This document shows, piece after piece, positions 26,401-41,400 of a stretch of DNA of 64,000 nucleotides; position 1 is the stretch's first letter; every line of letters begins with the position of its first letter. Location: NCBI GenBank assembly GCA_015183035.1, contig JACZZP010000019.1, positions 558,001-622,000 of the forward strand. Reading direction: 5' to 3'. The notes beneath the pieces were generated by a model that was given only the letters and a program-made list of their open reading frames with translations, searched no databases and was not told where the DNA came from. Made by a program: the position numbers and the translations under genes. This DNA comes from Meloidogyne chitwoodi (taxonomy: Eukaryota > Nematoda > Chromadorea > Rhabditida > Meloidogynidae).

Positions 26401-29400
26401 AATTATATGAATATTAACTACTATTATTTTTATTCTAATTTTTTAGTAAATTGAATTTCTTAATATAATTATATGAATATTAACTACTATTATTTTTATT
26501 CTAATTTTTTAGTAAATTGAATTTCTTAAAATAATTATATGAATATTAACTACTATTATTTTTATTCTAATTTTTTAGTAAATTGAATTTCTTAAAATAA
26601 TTATATGAATATTAACTACTATTATTTTTATTCTAATTTTTTAGTGAATTGAATTTCTTAATATAATTATATGAATATTAACTACCATTATTTTTATTCT
26701 AATTTTTTAGTAAATTGAATTTCTTAATATAATTATATGAATATTAACTACTATTATTTTTATTCTAATTTTTTAGTGAATTGAATTTCTTAATATAATT
26801 ATATGAATATTAACTACTATTATTTTTATTCTAATTTTTTAGTGAATTGAATTTCTTAATATAATTATATGAATATTAACTACTATTATTTTTATTCTAA
26901 TTTTTTAGTGAATTGAATTTCTTAATATAATTATATGAATATTAACTACTATTATTTTTATTATAATTTTTTAGTAAATTGAATTTCTTAATATAATTAT
27001 ATGAATATTAACTACTATTATTTTTATTCTAATTTTTTAGTAAATTGAATTTTTAATATAATTATATGAATATTAACTACTATTATTTTTATTCTAATTT
27101 TTTAGTAAATTGAATTTCTTAAAATAATTATATGAATATTAACTACTATTATTTTTATTCTAATTTTTTAGTAAATTGAATTTCTTAATATAATTATATG
27201 AATATTAACTACTATTATTTTTATTCTAATTTTTTAGTGAATTGAATTTCTTAATATAATTATATGAATATTAACTACTATTATTTTTATTCTAATTTTT
27301 TAGTGAATTGAATTTCTTAATATAATTATATGAATATTAACTACTATTATTTTTATTCTAATTTTTTAGTGAATTGAATTTCTTAATATAATTATATGAA
27401 TATTAACTACTATTATTTTTATTCTAATTTTTTAGTAAATTGAATTTCTTAATATAATTATATGAATATTAACTACTATTATTTTTATTCTAATTTTTTA
27501 GTAAATTGAATTTCTTAATATAATTATATGAATATTAACTACCATTATTTTTATTCTAATTTTTTAGTAAATTGAATTTCTTAATATAATTATATGAATA
27601 TTAACTACTATTATTTTTATTCTAATTTTTTAGTGAATTGAATTTCTTAATATAATTATATGAATATTAACTACTATTATTTTTATTCTAATTTTTTAGT
27701 GAATTGAATTTCTTAATATAATTATATGAATATTAACTACTATTATTTTTATTATAATTTTTTAGTAAATTGAATTTCTTAATATAATTATATGAATATT
27801 AACTACTATTATTTTTATTCTAATTTTTTAGTAAATTGAATTTTTAATATAATTATATGAATATTAACTACTATTATTTTTATTATAATTTTTTAGTAAA
27901 TTGAATTTCTTAATATAATTATATGAATATTAACTACTATTATTTTTATTCTAATTTTTTAGTGAATTGAATTTCTTAATATAATTATATGAATATTAAC
28001 TACTATTATTTTTATTCTAATTTTTTAGTGAATTGAATTTCTTAATATAATTATATGAATATTAACTACTATTATTTTTATTCTAATTTTTTAGTGAATT
28101 GAATTTCTTAATATAATTATATGAATATTAACTACTATTATTTTTATTATAATTTTTTAGTAAATTGAATTTCTTAATATAATTATATGAATATTAACTA
28201 CTATTATTTTTATTATAATTTTTTAGTAAATTGAATTTCTTAATATAATTATATGAATATTAACTACTATTATTTTTATTCTAATTTTTTAGTGAATTGA
28301 ATTTCTTAATATAATTATATGAATATTAACTACTATTATTTTTATTATAATTTTTTAGTAAATTGAATTTCTTAATATAATTATATGAATATTAACTACT
28401 ATTATTTTTATTCTAATTTTTTAGTGAATTGAATTTCTTAATATAATTATATGAATATTAACTACCATTATTTTTATTCTAATTTTTTAGTAAATTGAAT
28501 TTCTTAATATAATTATATGAATATTAACTACTATTATTTTTATTCTAATTTTTTAGTGAATTGAATTTCTTAATATAATTATATGAATATTAACTACTAT
28601 TATTTTTATTCTAATTTTTTAGTAAATTGAATTTCTTAAAATAATTATATGAATATTAACTACTATTATTTTTATTCTAATTTTTTAGTAAATTGAATTT
28701 CTTAATATAATTATATGAATATTAACTACTATTATTTTTATTCTAATTTTTTAGTAAATTGAATTTCTTAAAATAATTATATGAATATTAACTACTATTA
28801 TTTTTATTCTAATTTTTTAGTAAATTGAATTTCTTAATATAATTATATGAATATTAACTACTATTATTTTTATTCTAATTTTTTAGTAAATTGAATTTCT
28901 TAATATAATTATATGAATATTAACTACTATTATTTTTATTCTAATTTTTTAGTAAATTGAATTTCTTAATATAATTATATGAATATTAACTACTATTATT
29001 TTTATTCTAATTTTTTAGTAAATTGAATTTCTTAATATAATTATATGAATATTAACTACTATTATTTTTATTCTAATTTTTTAGTAAATTGAATTTCTTA
29101 ATATAATTATATGAATATTAACTACTATTATTTTTATTCTAATTTTTTAGTAAATTGAATTTCTTAAAATAATTATATGAATATTAACTACTATTATTTT
29201 TATTCTAATTTTTTAGTAAATTGAATTTCTTAATATAATTATATGAATATTAACTACTATTATTTTTATTCTAATTTTTTAGTAAATTGAATTTCTTAAA
29301 ATAATTATATGAATATTAACTACTATTATTTTTATTCTAATTTTTTAGTAAATTGAATTTCTTAATATAATTATATGAATATTAACTACTATTATTTTTA

Positions 29401-32400
29401 TTCTAATTTTTTAGTAAATTGAATTTCTTAATATAATTATATGAATATTAACTACTATTATTTTTATTCTAATTTTTTAGTAAATTGAATTTCTTAATAT
29501 AATTATATGAATATTAACTACTATTATTTTTATTCTAATTTTTTAGTAAATTGAATTTCTTAATATAATTATATGAATATTAACTACTATTATTTTTATT
29601 CTAATTTTTTAGTAAATTGAATTTCTTAATATAATTATATGAATATTAACTACTATTATTTTTATTCTAATTTTTTAGTAAATTGAATTTCTTAAAATAA
29701 TTATATGAATATTAACTACTATTATTTTTATTCTAATTTTTTAGTAAATTGAATTTCTTAATATAATTATATGAATATTAACTACTATTATTTTTATTCT
29801 AATTTTTTAGTAAATTGAATTTCTTAATATAATTATATGAATATTAACTACTATTATTTTTATTCTAATTTTTTAGTAAATTGAATTTCTTAAAATAATT
29901 ATATGAATATTAACTACTATTATTTTTATTCTAATTTTTTAGTAAATTGAATTTCTTAATATAATTATATGAATATTAACTACTATTATTTTTATTCTAA
30001 TTTTTTAGTAAATTGAATTTCTTAAAATAATTATATGAATATTAACTACTATTATTTTTATTCTAATTTTTTAGTAAATTGAATTTCTTAATATAATTAT
30101 ATGAATATTAACTACTATTATTTTTATTCTAATTTTTTAGTAAATTGAATTTCTTAAAATAATTATATGAATATTAACTACTATTATTTTTATTCTAATT
30201 TTTTAGTAAATTGAATTTCTTAAAATAATTATATGAATATTAACTACTATTATTTTTATTCTAATTTTTTAGTAAATTGAATTTCTTAATATAATTATAT
30301 GAATATTAACTACTATTATTTTTATTCTAATTTTTTAGTAAATTGAATTTCTTAATATAATTATATGAATATTAACTACTATTATTTTTATTCTAATTTT
30401 TTAGTAAATTGAATTTCTTAATATAATTATATGAATATTAACTACTATTATTTTTATTCTAATTTTTTAGTGAATTGAATTTCTTAATATAATTATATGA
30501 ATATTAACTACCATTATTTTTATTCTAATTTTTTAGTAAATTGAATTTCTTAATATAATTATATGAATATTAACTACTATTATTTTTATTCTAATTTTTT
30601 AGTGAATTGAATTTCTTAATATAATTATATGAATATTAACTACTATTATTTTTATTCTAATTTTTTAGTGAATTGAATTTCTTAATATAATTATATGAAT
30701 ATTAACTACTATTATTTTTATTCTAATTTTTTAGTGAATTGAATTTCTTAATATAATTATATGAATATTAACTACTATTATTTTTATTATAATTTTTTAG
30801 TAAATTGAATTTCTTAATATAATTATATGAATATTAACTACTATTATTTTTATTCTAATTTTTTAGTAAATTGAATTTTTAATATAATTATATGAATATT
30901 AACTACTATTATTTTTATTCTAATTTTTTAGTAAATTGAATTTCTTAAAATAATTATATGAATATTAACTACTATTATTTTTATTCTAATTTTTTAGTAA
31001 ATTGAATTTCTTAATATAATTATATGAATATTAACTACTATTATTTTTATTCTAATTTTTTAGTGAATTGAATTTCTTAATATAATTATATGAATATTAA
31101 CTACTATTATTTTTATTCTAATTTTTTAGTGAATTGAATTTCTTAATATAATTATATGAATATTAACTACTATTATTTTTATTCTAATTTTTTAGTGAAT
31201 TGAATTTCTTAATATAATTATATGAATATTAACTACTATTATTTTTATTCTAATTTTTTAGTAAATTGAATTTCTTAATATAATTATATGAATATTAACT
31301 ACTATTATTTTTATTCTAATTTTTTAGTAAATTGAATTTCTTAATATAATTATATGAATATTAACTACCATTATTTTTATTCTAATTTTTTAGTAAATTG
31401 AATTTCTTAATATAATTATATGAATATTAACTACTATTATTTTTATTCTAATTTTTTAGTGAATTGAATTTCTTAATATAATTATATGAATATTAACTAC
31501 TATTATTTTTATTCTAATTTTTTAGTGAATTGAATTTCTTAATATAATTATATGAATATTAACTACTATTATTTTTATTCTAATTTTTTAGTGAATTGAA
31601 TTTCTTAATATAATTATATGAATATTAACTACTATTATTTTTATTATAATTTTTTAGTAAATTGAATTTCTTAATATAATTATATGAATATTAACTACTA
31701 TTATTTTTATTCTAATTTTTTAGTAAATTGAATTTCTTAATATAATTATATGAATATTAACTACTATTATTTTTATTCTAATTTTTTAGTAAATTGAATT
31801 TCTTAATATAATTATATGAATATTAACTACTATTATTTTTATTCTAATTTTTTAGTGAATTGAATTTCTTAATATAATTATATGAATATTAACTACTATT
31901 ATTTTTATTATAATTTTTTAGTAAATTGAATTTCTTAATATAATTATATGAATATTAACTACTATTATTTTTATTCTAATTTTTTAGTAAATTGAATTTT
32001 TAATATAATTATATGAATATTAACTACTATTATTTTTATTATAATTTTTTAGTAAATTGAATTTCTTAATATAATTATATGAATATTAACTACTATTATT
32101 TTTATTCTAATTTTTTAGTGAATTGAATTTCTTAATATAATTATATGAATATTAACTACTATTATTTTTATTCTAATTTTTTAGTGAATTGAATTTCTTA
32201 ATATAATTATATGAATATTAACTACTATTATTTTTATTCTAATTTTTTAGTAAATTGAATTTCTTAATATAATTATATGAATATTAACTACTATTATTTT
32301 TATTCTAATTTTTTAGTAAATTGAATTTCTTAATATAATTATATGAATATTAACTACTATTATTTTTATTCTAATTTTTTAGTAAATTGAATTTCTTAAT

Positions 32401-35400
32401 ATAATTATATGAATATTAACTACTATTATTTTTATTCTAATTTTTTAGTGAATTGAATTTCTTAATATAATTATATGAATATTAACTACCATTATTTTTA
32501 TTCTAATTTTTTAGTAAATTGAATTTCTTAATATAATTATATGAATATTAACTACTATTATTTTTATTCTAATTTTTTAGTAAATTGAATTTCTTAATAT
32601 AATTATATGAATATTAACTACTATTATTTTTATTCTAATTTTTTAGTGAATTGAATTTCTTAATATAATTATATGAATATTAACTACTATTATTTTTATT
32701 CTAATTTTTTAGTAAATTGAATTTCTTAATATAATTATATGAATATTAACTACTATTATTTTTATTCTAATTTTTTAGTGAATTGAATTTCTTAATATAA
32801 TTATATGAATATTAACTACTATTATTTTTATTCTAATTTTTTAGTAAATTGAATTTCTTAATATAATTATATGAATATTAACTACTATTATTTTTATTCT
32901 AATTTTTTAGTGAATTGAATTTCTTAATATAATTATATGAATATTAACTACTATTATTTTTATTCTAATTTTTTAGTAAATTGAATTTCTTAATATAATT
33001 ATATGAATATTAACTACTATTATTTTTATTCTAATTTTTTAGTAAATTGAATTTCTTAATATAATTATATGAATATTAACTACTATTATTTTTATTATAA
33101 TTTTTTAGTAAATTGAATTTCTTAATATAATTATATGAATATTAACTACTATTATTTTTATTCTAATTTTTTAGTAAATTGAATTTTTAATATAATTATA
33201 TGAATATTAACTACTATTATTTTTATTCTAATTTTTTAGTAAATTGAATTTCTTAAAATAATTATATGAATATTAACTACTATTATTTTTATTCTAATTT
33301 TTTAGTAAATTGAATTTCTTAATATAATTATATGAATATTAACTACTATTATTTTTATTCTAATTTTTTAGTAAATTGAATTTCTTAAAATAATTATATG
33401 AATATTAACTACTATTATTTTTATTCTAATTTTTTAGTAAATTGAATTTCTTAATATAATTATATGAATATTAACTACTATTATTTTTATTCTAATTTTT
33501 TAGTGAATTGAATTTCTTAATATAATTATATGAATATTAACTACTATTATTTTTATTCTAATTTTTTAGTGAATTGAATTTCTTAATATAATTATATGAA
33601 TATTAACTACTATTATTTTTATTCTAATTTTTTAGTAAATTGAATTTCTTAATATAATTATATGAATATTAACTACTATTATTTTTATTCTAATTTTTTA
33701 GTGAATTGAATTTCTTAATATAATTATATGAATATTAACTACTATTATTTTTATTCTAATTTTTTAGTGAATTGAATTTCTTAATATAATTATATGAATA
33801 TTAACTACTATTATTTTTATTCTAATTTTTTAGTGAATTGAATTTCTTAATATAATTATATGAATATTAACTACTATTATTTTTATTATAATTTTTTAGT
33901 AAATTGAATTTCTTAATATAATTATATGAATATTAACTACTATTATTTTTATTCTAATTTTTTAGTAAATTGAATTTCTTAATATAATTATATGAATATT
34001 AACTACTATTATTTTTATTCTAATTTTTTAGTAAATTGAATTTCTTAATATAATTATATGAATATTAACTACTATTATTTTTATTCTAATTTTTTAGTAA
34101 ATTGAATTTCTTAATATAATTATATGAATATTAACTACTATTATTTTTATTCTAATTTTTTAGTGAATTGAATTTCTTAATATAATTATATGAATATTAA
34201 CTACTATTATTTTTATTCTAATTTTTTAGTGAATTGAATTTCTTAATATAATTATATGAATATTAACTACTATTATTTTTATTCTAATTTTTTAGTAAAT
34301 TGAATTTCTTAATATAATTATATGAATATTAACTACTATTATTTTTATTCTAATTTTTTAGTAAATTGAATTTCTTAATATAATTATATGAATATTAACT
34401 ACTATTATTTTTATTCTAATTTTTTAGTAAATTGAATTTCTTAATATAATTATATGAATATTAACTACTATTATTTTTATTCTAATTTTTTAGTGAATTG
34501 AATTTCTTAATATAATTATATGAATATTAACTACCATTATTTTTATTCTAATTTTTTAGTAAATTGAATTTCTTAATATAATTATATGAATATTAACTAC
34601 TATTATTTTTATTCTAATTTTTTAGTAAATTGAATTTCTTAATATAATTATATGAATATTAACTACTATTATTTTTATTCTAATTTTTTAGTGAATTGAA
34701 TTTCTTAATATAATTATATGAATATTAACTACCATTATTTTTATTCTAATTTTTTAGTAAATTGAATTTCTTAATATAATTATATGAATATTAACTACTA
34801 TTATTTTTATTCTAATTTTTTAGTGAATTGAATTTCTTAATATAATTATATGAATATTAACTACTATTATTTTTATTCTAATTTTTTAGTGAATTGAATT
34901 TCTTAATATAATTATATGAATATTAACTACTATTATTTTTATTCTAATTTTTTAGTGAATTGAATTTCTTAATATAATTATATGAATATTAACTACTATT
35001 ATTTTTATTATAATTTTTTAGTAAATTGAATTTCTTAATATAATTATATGAATATTAACTACTATTATTTTTATTCTAATTTTTTAGTAAATTGAATTTC
35101 TTAATATAATTATATGAATATTAACTACTATTATTTTTATTCTAATTTTTTAGTGAATTGAATTTCTTAATATAATTATATGAATATTAACTACCATTAT
35201 TTTTATTCTAATTTTTTAGTAAATTGAATTTCTTAATATAATTATATGAATATTAACTACTATTATTTTTATTCTAATTTTTTAGTAAATTGAATTTTTA
35301 ATATAATTATATGAATATTAACTACTATTATTTTTATTATAATTTTTTAGTAAATTGAATTTTTAATATAATTATATGAATATTAACTACTATTATTTTT

Positions 35401-38400
35401 ATTATAATTTTTTAGTAAATTGAATTTCTTAATATAATTATATGAATATTAACTACTATTATTTTTATTCTAATTTTTTAGTAAATTGAATTTCTTAATA
35501 TAATTATATGAATATTAACTACTATTATTTTTATTCTAATTTTTTAGTAAATTGAATTTCTTAATATAATTATATGAATATTAACTACTATTATTTTTAT
35601 TCTAATTTTTTAGTGAATTGAATTTCTTAATATAATTATATGAATATTAACTACCATTATTTTTATTCTAATTTTTTAGTAAATTGAATTTCTTAATATA
35701 ATTATATGAATATTAACTACTATTATTTTTATTCTAATTTTTTAGTAAATTGAATTTCTTAATATAATTATATGAATATTAACTACTATTATTTTTATTC
35801 TAATTTTTTAGTGAATTGAATTTCTTAATATAATTATATGAATATTAACTACCATTATTTTTATTCTAATTTTTTAGTAAATTGAATTTCTTAATATAAT
35901 TATATGAATATTAACTACTATTATTTTTATTCTAATTTTTTAGTGAATTGAATTTCTTAATATAATTATATGAATATTAACTACTATTATTTTTATTCTA
36001 ATTTTTTAGTGAATTGAATTTCTTAATATAATTATATGAATATTAACTACTATTATTTTTATTATAATTTTTTAGTAAATTGAATTTCTTAATATAATTA
36101 TATGAATATTAACTACTATTATTTTTATTCTAATTTTTTAGTAAATTGAATTTCTTAATATAATTATATGAATATTAACTACTATTATTTTTATTCTAAT
36201 TTTTTAGTAAATTGAATTTCTTAATATAATTATATGAATATTAACTACTATTATTTTTATTCTAATTTTTTAGTGAATTGAATTTCTTAATATAATTATA
36301 TGAATATTAACTACTATTATTTTTATTCTAATTTTTTAGTAAATTGAATTTCTTAATATAATTATATGAATATTAACTACTATTATTTTTATTCTAATTT
36401 TTTAGTAAATTGAATTTTTAATATAATTATATGAATATTAACTACTATTATTTTTATTATAATTTTTTAGTAAATTGAATTTCTTAATATAATTATATGA
36501 ATATTAACTACTATTATTTTTATTCTAATTTTTTAGTGAATTGAATTTCTTAATATAATTATATGAATATTAACTACTATTATTTTTATTATAATTTTTT
36601 AGTAAATTGAATTTCTTAATATAATTATATGAATATTAACTACTATTATTTTTATTCTAATTTTTTAGTAAATTGAATTTCTTAATATAATTATATGAAT
36701 ATTAACTACTATTATTTTTATTCTAATTTTTTAGTGAATTGAATTTCTTAATATAATTATATGAATATTAACTACTATTATTTTTATTCTAATTTTTTAG
36801 TAAATTGAATTTCTTAATATAATTATATGAATATTAACTACTATTATTTTTATTCTAATTTTTTAGTAAATTGAATTTCTTAATATAATTATATGAATAT
36901 TAACTACTATTATTTTTATTCTAATTTTTTAGTAAATTGAATTTCTTAATATAATTATATGAATATTAACTACTATTATTTTTATTCTAATTTTTTAGTA
37001 AATTGAATTTCTTAATATAATTATATGAATATTAACTACCATTATTTTTATTCTAATTTTTTAGTAAATTGAATTTCTTAATATAATTATATGAATATTA
37101 ACTACTATTATTTTTATTCTAATTTTTTAGTGAATTGAATTTCTTAATATAATTATATGAATATTAACTACTATTATTTTTATTCTAATTTTTTAGTGAA
37201 TTGAATTTCTTAATATAATTATATGAATATTAACTACTATTATTTTTATTCTAATTTTTTAGTGAATTGAATTTCTTAATATAATTATATGAATATTAAC
37301 TACTATTATTTTTATTATAATTTTTTAGTAAATTGAATTTCTTAATATAATTATATGAATATTAACTACTATTATTTTTATTCTAATTTTTTAGTAAATT
37401 GAATTTCTTAATATAATTATATGAATATTAACTACTATTATTTTTATTCTAATTTTTTAGTAAATTGAATTTCTTAATATAATTATATGAATATTAACTA
37501 CTATTATTTTTATTCTAATTTTTTAGTAAATTGAATTTCTTAATATAATTATATGAATATTAACTACTATTATTTTTATTCTAATTTTTTAGTGAATTGA
37601 ATTTCTTAATATAATTATATGAATATTAACTACTATTATTTTTATTATAATTTTTTAGTAAATTGAATTTCTTAATATAATTATATGAATATTAACTACT
37701 ATTATTTTTATTCTAATTTTTTAGTAAATTGTATTTCTTAATATAATTATATGAATATTAACTACTATTATTTTTATTCTAATTTTTTAGTAAATTGAAT
37801 TTCTTAATATAATTATATGAATATTAACTACTATTATTTTTATTCTAATTTTTTAGTGAATTGAATTTCTTAATATAATTATATGAATATTAACTACTAT
37901 TATTTTTATTCTAATTTTTTAGTGAATTGAATTTCTTAATATAATTATATGAATATTAACTACTATTATTTTTATTCTAATTTTTTAGTAAATTGAATTT
38001 CTTAATATAATTATATGAATATTAACTACTATTATTTTTATTCTAATTTTTTAGTAAATTGAATTTCTTAATATAATTATATGAATATTAACTACTATTA
38101 TTTTTATTCTAATTTTTTAGTGAATTGAATTTCTTAATATAATTATATGAATATTAACTACTATTATTTTTATTCTAATTTTTTAGTGAATTGAATTTCT
38201 TAATATAATTATATGAATATTAACTACTATTATTTTTATTCTAATTTTTTAGTGAATTGAATTTCTTAATATAATTATATGAATATTAACTACTATTATT
38301 TTTATTCTAATTTTTTAGTGAATTGAATTTCTTAATATAATTATATGAATATTAACTACTATTATTTTTATTCTAATTTTTTAGTGAATTGAATTTCTTA

Positions 38401-41400
38401 ATATAATTATATGAATATTAACTACTATTATTTTTATTCTAATTTTTTAGTAAATTGAATTTCTTAATATAATTATATGAATATTAACTACTATTATTTT
38501 TATTCTAATTTTTTAGTAAATTGAATTTCTTAATATAATTATATGAATATTAAATACCATTATTTTTATTCTAATTTTTTAGTAAATTGAATTTCTTAAT
38601 ATAATTATATGAATATTAACTACTATTATTTTTATTCTAATTTTTTAGTGAATTGAATTTCTTAATATAATTATATGAATATTAACTACTATTATTTTTA
38701 TTCTAATTTTTTAGTGAATTGAATTTCTTAATATAATTATATGAATATTAACTACTATTATTTTTATTCTAATTTTTTAGTGAATTGAATTTCTTAATAT
38801 AATTATATGAATATTAACTACTATTATTTTTATTCTAATTTTTTAGTGAATTGAATTTCTTAATATAATTATATGAATATTAACTACTATTATTTTTATT
38901 CTAATTTTTTAGTGAATTGAATTTCTTAATATAATTATATGAATATTAACTACTATTATTTTTATTCTAATTTTTTAGTAAATTGAATTTCTTAAAATAA
39001 TTATATGAATATTAACTACTATTATTTTTATTCTAATTTTTTAGTAAATTGAATTTCTTAATATAATTATATGAATATTAACTACTATTATTTTTATTCT
39101 AATTTTTTAGTAAATTGAATTTCTTAATATAATTATATGAATATTAACTACTATTATTTTTATTCTAATTTTTTAGTAAATTGAATTTCTTAATATAATT
39201 ATATGAATATTAACTACTATTATTTTTATTCTAATTTTTTAGTGAATTGAATTTCTTAATATAATTATATGAATATTAACTACTATTATTTTTATTCTAT
39301 CTTAATATAATTATATGAATATTAACTACTATTATTTTTATTCTAATTTTTTAGTAAATTGAATTTCTTAATATAATTATATGAATATTAACTACTATTA
39401 TTTTTATTCTAATTTTTTAGTAAATTGAATTTCTTAATATAATTATATGAATATTAACTACTATTATTTTTATTCTAATTTTTTAGTGAATTGAATTTCT
39501 TAATATAATTATATGAATATTAACTACTATTATTTTTATTCTAATTTTTTAGTGAATTGAATTTCTTAATATAATTATATGAATATTAACTACTATTATT
39601 TTTATTCTAATTTTTTAGTAAATTGAATTTCTTAATATAATTATATGAATATTAACTACTATTATTTTTATTCTAATTTTTTAGTAAATTGAATTTCTTA
39701 ATATAATTATATGAATATTAACTACCATTATTTTTATTCTAATTTTTTAGTAAATTGAATTTCTTAATATAATTATATGAATATTAACTACTATTATTTT
39801 TATTCTAATTTTTTAGTGAATTGAATTTCTTAATATAATTATATGAATATTAACTACTATTATTTTTATTCTAATTTTTTAGTGAATTGAATTTCTTAAT
39901 ATAATTATATGAATATTAACTACTATTATTTTTATTCTAATTTTTTAGTGAATTGAATTTCTTAATATAATTATATGAATATTAACTACTATTATTTTTA
40001 TTCTAATTTTTTAGTAAATTGAATTTCTTAATATAATTATATGAATATTAACTACTATTATTTTTATTCTAATTTTTTAGTAAATTGAATTTCTTAATAT
40101 AATTATATGAATATTAACTACTATTATTTTTATTCTAATTTTTTAGTGAATTGAATTTCTTAATATAATTATATGAATATTAACTACCATTATTTTTATT
40201 CTAATTTTTTAGTAAATTGAATTTCTTAATATAATTATATGAATATTAACTACTATTATTTTTATTCTAATTTTTTAGTGAATTGAATTTCTTAATATAA
40301 TTATATGAATATTAACTACTATTATTTTTATTCTAATTTTTTAGTGAATTGAATTTCTTAATATAATTATATGAATATTAACTACTATTATTTTTATTCT
40401 AATTTTTTAGTAAATTGAATTTCTTAATATAATTATATGAATATTAACTACTATTATTTTTATTCTAATTTTTTAGTGAATTGAATTTCTTAATATAATT
40501 ATATGAATATTAACTACTATTATTTTTATTCTATCTTAATATAATTATATGAATATTAACTACTATTATTTTTATTCTAATTTTTTAGTAAATTGAATTT
40601 CTTAATATAATTATATGAATATTAACTACTATTATTTTTATTCTAATTTTTTAGTGAATTGAATTTCTTAATATAATTATATGAATATTAACTACCATTA
40701 TTTTTATTCTAATTTTTTAGTAAATTGAATTTCTTAATATAATTATATGAATATTAACTACTATTATTTTTATTCTAATTTTTTAGTGAATTGAATTTCT
40801 TAATATAATTATATGAATATTAACTACTATTATTTTTATTCTAATTTTTTGATGAATTGAATTTCTTAATATAATTATATGAATATTAACTACTATTATT
40901 TTTATTCTAATTTTTTAGTAAATTGAATTTCTTAATATAATTATATGAATATTAACTACTATTATTTTTATTCTAATTTTTTAGTAAATTGAATTTCTTA
41001 ATATAATTATATGAATATTAACTACCATTATTTTTATTCTAATTTTTTAGTAAATTGAATTTCTTAATATAATTATATGAATATTAACTACTATTATTTT
41101 TATTCTAATTTTTTAGTGAATTGAATTTCTTAATATAATTATATGAATATTAACTACTATTATTTTTATTCTAATTTTTTAGTGAATTGAATTTCTTAAT
41201 ATAATTATATGAATATTAACTACTATTATTTTTATTCTAATTTTTTAGTGAATTGAATTTCTTAATATAATTATATGAATATTAACTACTATTATTTTTA
41301 TTCTAATTTTTTAGTAAATTGAATTTCTTAAAATAATTATATGAATATTAACTACTATTATTTTTATTCTAATTTTTTAGTAAATTGAATTTCTTAATAT

